Shown: piece by piece, positions 42,924 to 53,655 of the stretch
Layout of the letters: every line of letters starts with the position of its first letter
How positions within the stretch are numbered: position 1 is the first letter of the stretch
NCBI RefSeq assembly: GCF_000330505.1
Contig: NW_004191777.1
Span: forward strand, 820,822 to 884,821
Length of the DNA: 64,000 nucleotides
Reading direction: 5' to 3'
Source: Entamoeba invadens IP1
Lineage: Eukaryota > Evosea > Mastigamoebida > Endamoebidae
The notes under the pieces: generated by a model
Databases searched by the model: none
What the model was told of the DNA's origin: nothing
Seen by the model: the letters and a program-made list of their open reading frames with translations, nothing else
Translations under genes and position numbers: made by a program

Positions 42924-44198
42924 ATGGATGCTTTAAACACTTCCACTCTGTTGGATGTGAGTGAGTTGCTCTCTACAATATCAGCAAACATTCTCCTTGA
43001 CCTCCCAGTATTTTGTGAAGACACAACAGAGCCTTACTTCCGTGCACCAGCATCTTTTCTTCCCATCCGAGAGCGTCGAGAGGAGACTCTTCAAAACAGC
43101 GTCCCTCTCCTTCAATTACCAGGTATTACCATCAAGGAGATTTTAAAGAATTTCCATCGAGCGGAAGATGCTGTTTCGTTGGGTCGGAGTTGTCGCCAAT
43201 TACACAACGTGGTCTTTGGACAAGATGGAGAGGCGTATTGGAACTCGCAGCTTGAGGACATCAAGCCATCCCCAAGTGTTCTCAAGAATGCCTCAAAACC
43301 ATCAGAGACGTATAGGAAGTGTGCTCTCATGCGGAAACACTGGCGACAGAGTTTATACAGTGAACACACCTCTGACGGTCATATGAGTTTAGTGAAGTGT
43401 ATTGAATACGACGGGAGTCGTGGGACATTAGTAACTGGGTCGAGTGATAAGAAAGTTAAAGTCTGGAAAGTTGATGGGTCCAATTTAGTGTTAGGCAAGA
43501 CGATCCCTGGTCAGAATTGTGGAGTTGTTGGGCTCGACTTAAACGGTGATGATCTTCGTATTGGGTATAAAAATGGTGTCATCAAACACACAAATATTTT
43601 GAATGGAACAACAAAAGAATTTACGACGGGGACTGTGGTGACTGGATTTAGCTTTTGTGGGAGTTGCATTGTGTCGTACGAGCGGAGCGTCATTTTATTT
43701 GACTCCGAGAAAGGGACGAACATTGGTGAGTATAATCTCCACAGAAGGCCAGTTAGTTATGCCAAAATGTATAACACTCAAATGGGGACTTCTGCGTCGT
43801 TCGACAAAAGTGTTGACTTTTGGGACACAAGAAAGTTGAATGCGGCAGCTATCCGGTTGAAAGGACATCGCGCAGGAGTCAATCACTTCGACTTCTGTGA
43901 TAATACTATCATCACTGCTTCAAATGACAAAATGTTGATGGTATGGGATATTCGGAAGCCAGAGGTGCCTTTTAAAACTATACAAAACCATACCGCGGAA
44001 GTCATTTTCGTGAAACATTTGTATGACAAAGTGGTTGCGTCCTCGAAAGATATGACAATGTCACTCTTCGACACAAAAGACTTTTCGTTGATTAATACAA
44101 TTAACACACGCTCAGTGGTGTCGTCGTTCACGTACGATGATCAATATTTGTTCTGTGGGTGTAGCTCGGGAGAGATACTTCTGTATGACTTTATTTAG
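42924..44198 (+). CDS. F-box-like and WD40-repeat protein
   Basis: 424 aa, ATG at 42924. Residues about 60-110 resemble an F-box (LLQLPGITIKEILKNFHRAEDAVSLGRSCRQL, then YWNSQL). WD40 repeats fill the rest. The clearest ends are TGSSDKKVKVWKVDG, TSASFDKSVDFWDTRK, ITASNDKMLMVWDIRK and ASSKDMTMSLFDTKD, giving about six to seven blades. The architecture suggests an SCF ubiquitin ligase substrate receptor; the substrate is unknown. No introns. Confidence 0.8.
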   Translation: MDALNTSTLLDVSELLSTISANILLDLPVFCEDTTEPYFRAPASFLPIRERREETLQNSVPLLQLPGITIKEILKNFHRAEDAVSLGRSCRQLHNVVFGQDGEAYWNSQLEDIKPSPSVLKNASKPSETYRKCALMRKHWRQSLYSEHTSDGHMSLVKCIEYDGSRGTLVTGSSDKKVKVWKVDGSNLVLGKTIPGQNCGVVGLDLNGDDLRIGYKNGVIKHTNILNGTTKEFTTGTVVTGFSFCGSCIVSYERSVILFDSEKGTNIGEYNLHRRPVSYAKMYNTQMGTSASFDKSVDFWDTRKLNAAAIRLKGHRAGVNHFDFCDNTIITASNDKMLMVWDIRKPEVPFKTIQNHTAEVIFVKHLYDKVVASSKDMTMSLFDTKDFSLINTINTRSVVSSFTYDDQYLFCGCSSGEILLYDFI

Positions 44199-44270
44199 TT
44201 CATTTTATTATAGTTTAATAGTTACTTACTTTATTATTAAAACTAGAAACTTTTATTAACAGCACATTCT

Positions 44271-44914
44271 ATGGGAGAACAACTTCCTGAATACACCAAA
44301 TTTCCTCCGTTCTACACGTTTGATTCTCTTCATTGGAACTTAAAACCATTTTTAATAATAATTTAACTATTGATTCATCAATAGTGTTCAACCGATCGAC
44401 AGAACAAGGGAATATCAAATGGAGTTGTGGGGACAAGTTGTGACGCAGTTTTGTGAGCGACGTAGTATATCTGTAGTGACATTGGCAGACTTCTTGAGTT
44501 TGGGTATTTTCAAAAATGAGGAGATCAATAGGAAATTGAGTGAAGATGGTATCAAATTAGTGTTTGACTACATGCAAAGGAAAAAGCAAATACAACAACT
44601 TGGTCAGTCTTCAAAGTACTTTGTTGCTTTTAAGAGTATTGTTGATTGGGCCAATGACTTGTTGGACTACGTTTGTTGTTATTATAAAACTATAATTATA
44701 CTATTTTATACCATTTCATGGAGCTTAATTAAAGGGAACTACTTATGGACTCAGCGGCTCATCTACGACTTTCTTTTCGTTACAGAACGAAGACACTTCT
44801 GTCTTTTACAAATGTGATACCACTCTTCTTTTGGCTGTTTGCGAAGTGTTGAAGAGCAAAGGCAAAATCAAACTAGCCGAGAAAAACGGGTCGTACGGTA
44901 TTTTGTGGAAATGA
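44271..44914 (+). CDS. VPS25: VPS25 subunit of ESCRT-II
   Basis: Exons 44271-44317, 44385-44670 and 44786-44914 (153 aa). Introns of 67 (GTTTGA...TAG) and 115 bases (GTTTGT...CAG). Spliced, the start reads YTKFPPFYTVQPIDRTREYQMELW, the VPS25 hallmark. Two winged helices follow (FCERRSISVVTLADFL..., WANDLLDYNEDTSVFYKCD...), ending GSYGILWK. ESCRT-II acts in endosomal sorting. The first exon is only 47 bases and the last falls outside the main open frame, so single-frame calling recovers only the middle. The family match at both splice junctions is strong. Confidence 0.9.
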
Positions 44915-45202
44915 ACTTTTGTTGTTATTTTTTCCTCTTATTGTCCCTTTGTTTGACTAAGATAAATCAAAGGACTTTTTTCATGATTTCAAAGGGTTAG
45001 TCCAAGAAGTAACCTTTTGCGAGCCTTTCCCAAAAGTCCACCTAATTTTGAGAAGTAAACAAAATTTAAAAAAATAATAAAAACTATTAAAATGAATTAT
45101 TAAAATGATGGAGTGCTTAGAATGTGAAGAGATGAAATAATTCGAGCAAAAGACACACCGTGGAACTAATAAAAGGGTTTTCATTCAAAACAACTCAAGT
45201 CG

Positions 45203-46624
45203 ATGTCGACACTGAAAGAACAAGGAAACGAGGCCTTCAAAGCGGGAGACTACTCGCAAGCACTCCGCTTATATACACGTGCACTTTTGGCAGACCCATC
45301 AAACGCTGCATTGTACTCGAATAGAGCGTTTTGTTACATCAAGCTCGAGTGTTTCAAGGCAGCAATTACCGATGCAGAGAAGTGCGTCTCCGTCGACCCA
45401 AATTTCACGAAAGGATTTTACAGACAAGCAAGTGCACACGCGGCTCTTGGCCAACTTCCCGAGGCCATATCTGCTTGCGACAAAGCTAAAAAGTTGGCGC
45501 CTAAAGATCAAGTCATTTGCAAATTGTTGACTGCTTTAAAGGAAAAGCGTCGTGAGCAATTGTTCATGGAAGCCATTGCTGTCGAAGAAGAGAATGAGAC
45601 GACAAATTGGCGCGATATGGACGCCTCCAGTGCTGCTTTCAAAATCGACGACGACAAACCGATCACTCCAGAAATAGCCGAGCTTGCGATGAAAAAGATG
45701 TCCGAGGATACTGAGTATGGGAAGACCAAATTGCACTTGAAATACGTCTTAAGAATCATCGACGAGGTCAGAGAGATTTTGAAGAAGCGTAGTACCATTC
45801 AGGAAATCAATACGAACCGTCGTAAAATGACGATCGTTGGCGACGTCCATGGGCAATTCTTCGATTTGCTCCACTTGTTCCAAGTCAATGGCATTCCTTC
45901 GGAGAATAACATGTACTTATTCAATGGGGATTACGTCGATAGAGGATCATTTGGTGTTGAGTGTGTCCTCACGTTGTTCTTGTTCATGATTGCCTTTCCA
46001 AACTCGTTGTATTTAGCTCGTGGGAATCATGAGACTAAGTCGATGAATTCGTTGTATGGATTTGAAGGAGAAGTTCGCGCAAAACTTGGAGAAAAGGCGT
46101 ACAAAGCATTTGAGGAAGTCTTCACACAACTTCCGTTGGGACATATAATCGATAACTCGATTTTTGTGGTGCACGGGGGTATTCCGCCAGACTTTGTCAC
46201 CATCAAACAATTGAAAGAAATTAAGAGAGGCGGCGACCCTGTTGAAGAAAGTATTGCCTCGGCGTTAATATGGGCTGATCCACAAAGTTCAAATGGAACG
46301 GCACAAAGTATTCGAGGCACAGGGAAATCGTTTGGTCCCGATGTTACCGCTAACTTCTTGGATGGAAACAATTTGAAGTATTTGGTGCGATCGCATGAAA
46401 TGAAAATGGAAGGATTTGAGTGGGCCGCACAGGGAAGATTGATCACTGTCTTCTCCGCACCAAATTATTGCGACGCGATGAAAAACAAAGGCGCTTATGT
46501 CCATGTTGTGTACAACACTACAGAGAAAGACGAGGTGCCTACTCTTAAAGTCGAAACGTTTGTCGCATCACCACACCCAAACATCCCGGCTATGGCTTAT
46601 GCTACTTTGAGAGGTGCTGTCTAA
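45203..46624 (+). CDS. PPP5C: PP5-type TPR serine/threonine phosphatase
   Basis: 473 aa, ATG at 45203. Three TPR repeats in residues 1-110 (KEQGNEAFKAGDYSQALRLY...) are followed by a linker and a PPP catalytic domain. Metal motifs are GDVHG at 213, GDYVDRG at 242 and GNHE at 274. Later come HGGIPP, WADP, RGTGKSFG, RSHEM and FSAPNYCD. Order and length match PP5, an Hsp90-linked phosphatase kept inactive by its TPRs. All catalytic residues I can check are present. Confidence 0.97.
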   Translation: MSTLKEQGNEAFKAGDYSQALRLYTRALLADPSNAALYSNRAFCYIKLECFKAAITDAEKCVSVDPNFTKGFYRQASAHAALGQLPEAISACDKAKKLAPKDQVICKLLTALKEKRREQLFMEAIAVEEENETTNWRDMDASSAAFKIDDDKPITPEIAELAMKKMSEDTEYGKTKLHLKYVLRIIDEVREILKKRSTIQEINTNRRKMTIVGDVHGQFFDLLHLFQVNGIPSENNMYLFNGDYVDRGSFGVECVLTLFLFMIAFPNSLYLARGNHETKSMNSLYGFEGEVRAKLGEKAYKAFEEVFTQLPLGHIIDNSIFVVHGGIPPDFVTIKQLKEIKRGGDPVEESIASALIWADPQSSNGTAQSIRGTGKSFGPDVTANFLDGNNLKYLVRSHEMKMEGFEWAAQGRLITVFSAPNYCDAMKNKGAYVHVVYNTTEKDEVPTLKVETFVASPHPNIPAMAYATLRGAV

Positions 46625-46949
46625 TAAATAAGATAATTGGATTCGTTTTCATATTGGAGTCAAAGAATAGATATATTTATAGTTTAATATTAAGTTATCT
46701 CTCTGTCATAATTAAATAAACAGTTATTAACTTTTTATTAATCGAAATTATTCATTTATATTATTATTATTCTATTATATTTTGGGGGAAACTAAATGGT
46801 ACATTTATAATATAATTACTAATATATATTATAGTACTATTCTATTAGTATGAAGTACTATTAAAATGTAGTTTGATGTTTATTAGATTCAATACATAAA
46901 GTATCTTGTTATGAACTAAAGGAAAGAGGAAACTAGAAAAGAAGATCAA
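46625..46949. other. AT-rich intergenic spacer
   Basis: 325 bases, A/T-rich. Contains the presumed promoter of the phosphatase gene that follows. Nothing else seen. Confidence 0.5.
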
Positions 46950-48977
46950 ATGGCATCTTCTGTACCTCCATACGCTGATCCTATTAATTTCAAATTGCCG
47001 ATAAGTGAACACCAAGTACGTTACGAAGAACCGTACCAAATCACAGATGACGATTATACGCAGTTTTATAATAGCTCGGATAATTGGTTTACAGCAAAGA
47101 TGAGAGCTAGACTCATTTCATATACCGATATATTCCAAATTAAAACCAATTTCATTACATTTAACGTCGGAGAAACCGACCCATCAATTGCAGACGTTTC
47201 ATTATTATTCACAAGTCAGGCAGAGTTGTACGTGATCACACTTGAGGAAATTGACATGACCCTTGGAGGTGTTCTGACATCTGGGCAGACAGAACTTCTT
47301 AACACTTGGCAGGAAAAATTCATGTTTGCTGTTGGGAAGGATTTCAAGTGTATGTTCTCAACACAACACGGCGGTCTTGGGTTTTTCCTCTTTGCGTCAG
47401 ATGCCATTTCGAACGAAGTTCAAGACATTGTATCGTCGTCTGTATCACTTGGTAAAATGGGAATAGCGAATAAGGGTGCGATAGCTGTGTCATGCCGAAT
47501 TGGTGTATGTAGAGTGTTATTTGTTGGAACGCACTTTTATGCGAATATGGGACAACAAAAGTGCGACGAGTGTTATATCAACGCCAGAAACATGTTTAAT
47601 TTGCCTATTAAACCCGAGAACCACGACTATGAGATTTGGCTTGGCGATATGAATTACAGACTCAATGCAAACGAAGACGAAATCCGCGCTGAGATCAATG
47701 GCGATTATCTGACATTGTTGGAGTCTGACCAACTTATTGATTCTATGGAGAAAGGAAGGGTGTTTGACGGTTTTATTGAGCCGGCGATCACATTTCCACC
47801 GACTTACAGAATAGCGAAAGGAACAAAGGAGTATGACTGGAAAAGAATGCCGGCGTGGTGCGACAGAGTTCTGTTTCGGATACACAATTTGTATCAATTG
47901 TCATTGCACGTGTATGAGAGAGTCGATGTATTGGTTTCGGACCACTTACCAGTGTTGTGTACGACAACATTAAAACCAAGACGAGTGAACAAAGAAAAGA
48001 TTAAGAAGGCGTGCGACGAGGTGTTGAAAATATCCAACGTGATAACAACAAATTTGGTGCCGTGTTGCGAAATATCGAGTTTGAAAATCCAATGCGGCGT
48101 GGTACGACCGTTCCAACCAGTCAAGAGTGGATTCAAAATGACCAACACGGGGAGAATCCCAGTCACATTTAAGATCAACTGCATTTCAATGAAAAATGGG
48201 ACGGAGGTTAAACCCGAGTGGCTCCGACTTTTGATACCTAAAAATCAAATTCCAGTGAAAGGCGCTGTTGACATTGGAACATCGGTCATTCTCAATGCAG
48301 AGAGCGCAAAATCTATTAGAAATAAAGACGATATCATTCTTCAAGTTAGCATCGAAGACGGCGCAATCTTTTTCGTCGAACTGATTTACCAAGTCGACAA
48401 CACGTCGTTTGGACTGAGCCACAAAGAGCTTCTTGAACATAAAAAGCCGTATTTGGAAGTCCAATCATCGCAACAAATTGTAGGGAAAACTGTTGCAAAG
48501 GAAATAATATTGTTTTTAAACACACTTCTATCGAGAAAGGCCGAAACACAAATATTCACATCAATTCCAACAAATGAACATGGCGAAATTTATCAATCAA
48601 TCATTTTGTCTGTTGACGCAATGAAAGACTTGGGTGGGTATGACACGTGCAGTCTTTCAGAAGCGTTTTTACTCTATATACGAGCTATGGGAGGTATCAT
48701 CCCAATTGAGTTGGCGAATGAGACTGAAATTTTTGGTATCAAAAAGTGTTGTTCGCCAGAAAACACCGCATTGATTAACGTGATTTGTGCGTTGTGTAAA
48801 GAAATATCAGACAATTCACTTCTTAATTTGACGACAGAGGACTTGATATCTTGTTTTACACAAAATATGGTGTTTGTAAAATTGGAGGTGTGGCAATTTG
48901 TGAATGTAACAAAGTTACTTTGTAGGTACACAGAATCAGTTAAGCCGATTGGAGAATTAATTGAAAGCAATTTGTAA
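46950..48977 (+). CDS. OCRL/INPP5B-like inositol polyphosphate 5-phosphatase
   Basis: 675 aa, ATG at 46950. The 5-phosphatase domain covers about 55-340, with WLGDMNYRL at 230, PAWCDRVLF at 301 and SDHLPV at 330. An ASH-like beta domain follows (SGFKMTNTGRIPVTFKIN, about 375-490). A C-terminal RhoGAP-like helical region (about 500-675) lacks a clear Arg finger. This is the OCRL architecture minus its N-terminal PH domain. Expected to remove the 5-phosphate of PI(4,5)P2 on endocytic and phagocytic membranes. Confidence 0.9.
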   Translation: MASSVPPYADPINFKLPISEHQVRYEEPYQITDDDYTQFYNSSDNWFTAKMRARLISYTDIFQIKTNFITFNVGETDPSIADVSLLFTSQAELYVITLEEIDMTLGGVLTSGQTELLNTWQEKFMFAVGKDFKCMFSTQHGGLGFFLFASDAISNEVQDIVSSSVSLGKMGIANKGAIAVSCRIGVCRVLFVGTHFYANMGQQKCDECYINARNMFNLPIKPENHDYEIWLGDMNYRLNANEDEIRAEINGDYLTLLESDQLIDSMEKGRVFDGFIEPAITFPPTYRIAKGTKEYDWKRMPAWCDRVLFRIHNLYQLSLHVYERVDVLVSDHLPVLCTTTLKPRRVNKEKIKKACDEVLKISNVITTNLVPCCEISSLKIQCGVVRPFQPVKSGFKMTNTGRIPVTFKINCISMKNGTEVKPEWLRLLIPKNQIPVKGAVDIGTSVILNAESAKSIRNKDDIILQVSIEDGAIFFVELIYQVDNTSFGLSHKELLEHKKPYLEVQSSQQIVGKTVAKEIILFLNTLLSRKAETQIFTSIPTNEHGEIYQSIILSVDAMKDLGGYDTCSLSEAFLLYIRAMGGIIPIELANETEIFGIKKCCSPENTALINVICALCKEISDNSLLNLTTEDLISCFTQNMVFVKLEVWQFVNVTKLLCRYTESVKPIGELIESNL

Positions 48978-50799
48978 TAATTGTTTGTAGTTTAAATGTA
49001 CTAGTTGTATTTTAATAATAATAATACAATTGTTTTAATAAATATATAAATTCACATATGTTTTAAATTTATTTTGAAAAAAGAAGGTTGCGATAAAAAT
49101 CTTAATTTTATTTTTATCAAATAATGATAAATTCGATTTAATCCATTGTCTCCCCTTTAAAACCAACGTCATAATATAATGTCTGTTTCGAATTAATGTA
49201 AAACATATTTGATTAAACAGTACACCAATTGGTTAAAAAAACAAAATGTTTAATTTACCCTTCAAAAAATCATTATAAGTTAATTGTTTTATTGAATTCA
49301 AATAATCAAAAAAACATCAAATGTCTAAAACATATTATTCGAAACATATACGAATTTGTTATCTTTATACTCTATACAAATAAATTGTTGGATGTTTTAT
49401 GGGCAATAAAAAACAAAAGTGTTATTTTTTTAAGTCAAAATAGTTATCCTAATTATCAAATAAAAACTTATTTGTTGTGTTCATGGTAACAAAAGAAGTT
49501 TATATTATTATCTGACGTGACCGTATAACACAGATGGTATCAATTTAATAATATTCTCTACTGATTAGATTTTATAATAAAACATAAATTATTTTTTAAA
49601 AAAAGGTTAACAACACTTACAAAATCAAATATCAATCTTATTTAATTTATTTTTCATTTCATTTTTATTGTTTCTTAAATACTTTATAAACATCTTGGGG
49701 GTAATTAAAAAACAAAACTTTTCAATTTGAATTTTCTAAGTAGAAATTTCTTTGAAATTTTTTAATAAATTTTTTAATAAATTTTTTAGATAAAAAATAT
49801 TTTTATGCTTTTTTTATAAAATGGATTAAGATTATATTTGAGATTATAATGAAAGGTTTTATATTACTGTATTAATTATAAATCATCAACAAAATGTATT
49901 TGATAAGTTCCACCTTTTAAAAGTGATGGTCATTACAAACACTTATATACTGACATAGAACAACTGATTTTGATTGTGTATTACAAATATTGTTAATTAT
50001 AATTATTAAAATTATTTTCATACAATTATATATTGTTATATAATGTAAACATTGTTGAATACATGACATGTATATAAATAATAATAATAATAATAAAAAT
50101 AACATATATCAAATATTTAATGTATTATAAACAATATAAAACGAAATAAAGTATGTTACAAAAGTTTTTAATAAGTGTAATTTACCCACCAACATTATAA
50201 AAGTATTATTATATATTTTATTTTCGAAATATAACAACAACATATCAAATATGAATGATTATCAATTTTTTAAAACAAACTCATGAAGTACATTTTGTTG
50301 TTAAAAACAATTATCATAATTATTTTTTATTCATATTAACATTATCATTATTATTATGAATATATTTTTTTATTACTAGGATGTTTTTTTTCTTAAAGTA
50401 GGTTAAAAAAATGAATAAAATTTAATGTAATTTTGATCTATCAAATAATTGTCTTTGATCTTGTAATCAAATCAATATAACAATAATTTATTTTTGAGGA
50501 CTTTATATATAGACAATTATCTATTTGTTCAAAATAGTAATACCATTATTGAAGAACAATTATTTGGTTGAATATCAAAAAAATGTTATTTTATATTATA
50601 TTTTAATTAAAAATTAAATTATATTCATTGTTTTACATGAGACTGATTAACGTTCTTTTGTTATGTAAACTCATTATTTTGTGGATTTGTCTTTTTTCAT
50701 TTTTAAAAAACATGAAAATTTATTAAATAATAATAATTATTATTAAATAAAAAATATTACTATTATAATTGGTTTCAATGACTAAAAGATAAAATTAGA
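48978..50799. other. 1.8-kb AT-rich spacer
   Basis: Very A/T-rich. Frames near 49229 and 49917 are artefacts of low complexity. A few short taa/ata repeats (near 50085) and direct repeats of ttttttaataaa (near 49755-49785) are present. No gene or element could be supported. Confidence 0.6.
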
Positions 50800-51332
50800 T
50801 TACATGATATTTTGAGGATGTTCTTGTGTTGGTGCGGTGAGTGTCCTGTACTGTAGTTCATATCTTGGTTCTTGGTTCATGATTGCAAATGGGTTTGAAG
50901 TTTCATAAGCTTTTCCTTTAAGTTAATATAATTCAATTCTATTGGTCCAAACCAGAAATTCAAAAAAGTGTACAACACCAACAAACCAAAAACGGTTGAA
51001 ATTTCTTCCATTGCTGTTATTTGTGTTGGAGACAAATATCTGAATGCATCAGCGACACATTGTGTGTGAAATTGGGCCTGTATAGATAATATAGATCTGA
51101 TGAGGCCTAATATCTGTTGTTCAAATGATAAATTTTGTCTGTCTTTTCTTAAATTGTTTTGGATTTGTTCCAAAAGCAACGAATTTGATGATAGAAGGGT
51201 TAATGTAAGAATGTTTGTCTCATTCATCGAAACATCAACAGACCGTTGCTCCATTTTTTCCTCAGAACTTCTATTTTTGCTCATTGAACGTGGCTTTTTT
51301 TCTTCTTTTCTAGACATTAATTTTTGTCGCAT
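50800..51332 (-). CDS. Small two-exon protein of unknown function
   Basis: Exon 1 51332-50987, intron 50916-50986 (GTTTGT...AAAG, 71 bases, phase 1), exon 2 50915-50800; 153 aa. Unspliced reading ends in an apparent membrane segment (LLVLYTFLNFWFG), which is intron translation and not real. The spliced C-terminus continues YETSNPFAIMNQEP and ends PQNIM. N-terminus is Lys/Glu/Ser-rich, the middle helical (NLRKDRQNLSFEQQILGLIRSILSIQAQ). Its start is only 17 bases after the stop of the upstream gene. No family recognised. An NPF motif could bind an EH domain. Confidence 0.65.
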
Positions 51333-51349
51333 TAAAATAAAAAAATATG

Positions 51350-51835
51350 TTATTTCAAAAGAATAACATCAAGTTTTGTTGCGAAAGGATTTACAAACTT
51401 TTTAAGTTCTTCAAATTTCGTTCGTTTTTTTGAGTCGATTTTGGAGGTACTCCTGATCGCACCAGAAAGTAGTGTCGCTGTAACGTTCTTGTTCTGTACC
51501 AATTTTATTCTGACTCGAAACAACGAGTCTTCATGTTGACTTGACAACACTGTTAGTTTGCATTCAACTGCAATTTGTATCTGGGAAATGTGTTGGACCT
51601 TAAATCTAATAGGAGACGCATTCACAAAAGGTACTGGTCTCATGTCAGCAGTGTCGTACAAAAGTTCGCAAAATATTTCGCATGTTTCCAAAGAGAGGGT
51701 TTTCGAATTAATGATAATGTGGAAATTGGTCAATTTAACCACAACGTATATTTCTTTTGTGCCAATTACTTGTGTTTTTGCAGCTGTTTGTCTTTCAATG
51801 TAAAATTCGGGGGTTGTGGCAGCCATCTGCTCCAT
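51350..51835 (-). CDS. Beta-rich protein of unknown function
   Basis: 161 aa, ATG at 51835 (a second ATG four codons in is also possible). Alternating strands dominate (EIYVVVKLTNFHIIINSKTL, PIRFKVQHISQIQIAVECKLTVL, LFRVRIKLVQNKNVTATLL), suggesting an immunoglobulin- or Rel-like beta sandwich. The C-terminus is KKFVNPFATKLDV. I know no family for it. It lies 17 bases from the next gene on the same strand. Confidence 0.65.
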   Translation of the reverse strand: MEQMAATTPEFYIERQTAAKTQVIGTKEIYVVVKLTNFHIIINSKTLSLETCEIFCELLYDTADMRPVPFVNASPIRFKVQHISQIQIAVECKLTVLSSQHEDSLFRVRIKLVQNKNVTATLLSGAIRSTSKIDSKKRTKFEELKKFVNPFATKLDVILLK

Positions 51836-53655
51836 AGAATTGTCTTTGTCAGTTTAAGAAAACCCCACTCTTTTAAACAAAAGTAAAACATAACTGTTTT
51901 CAACATAGTTTTGTTTTTAGTTTTTTAATGACAATAAAACAAGAAAAAAGACGCGAAAAAAGTCCACCATTGAAATGAATTTGGAAATTTTTCTATACTG
52001 TTTTAACACTCGTTCTTTTCACAAAGAATTTCCAAAGAATTTTCTTGTTCCTTTTGGAAAGTTTCGATTGTCGTTCAAGAAATTTTTATTTAGAAAATCT
52101 TTTACATACATTATTTTTAGAAAGATTTTTCTCGGCAATAAAATACAAAAAAAAATAAAAAATTTTATTAAAAGACAAGTTAAATTAAATTATTTTTGTA
52201 TTGTTATTTTAATTATATTAACTTTTTATTAAATTAATTATTTCAAACAAAATAATATAACAATTATTATTAAAACAGTTTGTTTGACCGTAATGCCCAA
52301 AAAGTGTTTCATTTGCAACAAATCACGGGTTTTAGAATTTTGATGAAACTTCGTTGTTTAGATAGCGGTCTAGTAATGTGTTCGTTGTTGGAATACATAC
52401 AAATATTTTTTCAGTAGTCTAAATAATTCATTTTGTTTATGGTTCAACATTTTTTATTAATTTGGATAACAACCTACTAATTTAAATAAATTAATACACA
52501 TAATTTTGAATAAGAATGCATCGTCAAATAAAATGATTCTTTACCAAAAAAATATAAATGAACCAAATAATATCGTTTTTCTTTGAACAAAAAAATTCGG
52601 TCGGAATTTCTTTGTTGGAAACTTTGAATATTTTTCGAGTCGCCTGTTTGTTTTTTTCGTAATGATCCTTTTCAATACAAATATAAGCAATATACCATTA
52701 ATAAAAGAACAAAACTATCCTTTAAGTGGACGAGTCATTTCGAACATTTTAAAAATGGAATGCTCCTTTGTAGTTTTGTATGTTTTCAAAGCCTACAAAT
52801 ATTTTAGGTTAATTTGTCATCATTATTATTTCGATATGATTAATTTAATTTAAACTATAAAATAACTACTTATTTTACAAACACAATCCTAATAATATGT
52901 ATAAAATGGTTTTATACAATTGAGAAACTTTTAAATATTGAAAAATATTGTTACATTTTTTGAACAACTGATTTTATTAAAATTATGGTTTTTCAGTACG
53001 GATACTCCAAAGATGTGACATAATGTTTTTCAATATAAAAGACTTACCAATTAATCCATATGAATTAATTCCAACTTTTTATATGGTTTGTAAGCAAAAG
53101 ATTATTGACTATTTTTTTATTCAAAAAACAATAAACTAACAACATAAACATGTTTTAACTAACATAATATTAAGAACGAAACGTTATTATTGTCTTTTAA
53201 TTTATTAATATGTAATTCATCATTCTGTTTTATTATGCTTTCCTTTTCAATAGTAGACTCTTCAAGTTTTTATATAAAATGTCAAAGTCTCATCATTTCA
53301 ATATTTTTATTTTCTAATCATTTTAAATTCATTTTTATATTTATTTTGATTTTGAACAATATATAAAATTATATAAAATGAAGTGTTTTGATTGTTTTTA
53401 TTTAAAATGTAATACCAAATGTTGTTTTGTTGTTAATATATTTTGCTAGATAATTACGATTAAAGTGTTTTTCAATCAAAATTGATGGTGGAATTCATGT
53501 TTGAACATTTTAATTTTAAACGTTTTTATTTTCAATTTCGAATTTGGGCTATTTACTTGACTCTTTCAAATTTTAGAATTATATCCACCATCAAAAAATA
53601 ACATCAACAATTAAATAATTGAATAATTCACGAAATTTGGTATAGTCCGGTATTT
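51836..53655. other. 1.8-kb AT-rich spacer
   Basis: Frames at 51975-52232 and 52662-52853 are Phe/Ile/Lys-rich and spacer-like. One small inverted-repeat unit (53482-53594) is listed separately. No gene supported. Confidence 0.6.
53482..53594. repeat. Short inverted-repeat unit, MITE-like
   Basis: ttgatggtgga (53482-53492) and tccaccatcaa (53584-53594) are perfect inverted 11-mers 113 bases apart end to end. No clear target duplication is visible, so this may be a decayed element or a chance foldback. Confidence 0.4.

Noticed and set aside
44930..45030. Foldback around ccctttg / caaaggg before PP5
   Set aside because: Matches are short and interrupted; probably chance.
51975..52232. 85-codon frame with an ATG
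   Set aside because: Phe/Ile/Lys-rich translation typical of AT spacer, no homology by eye.
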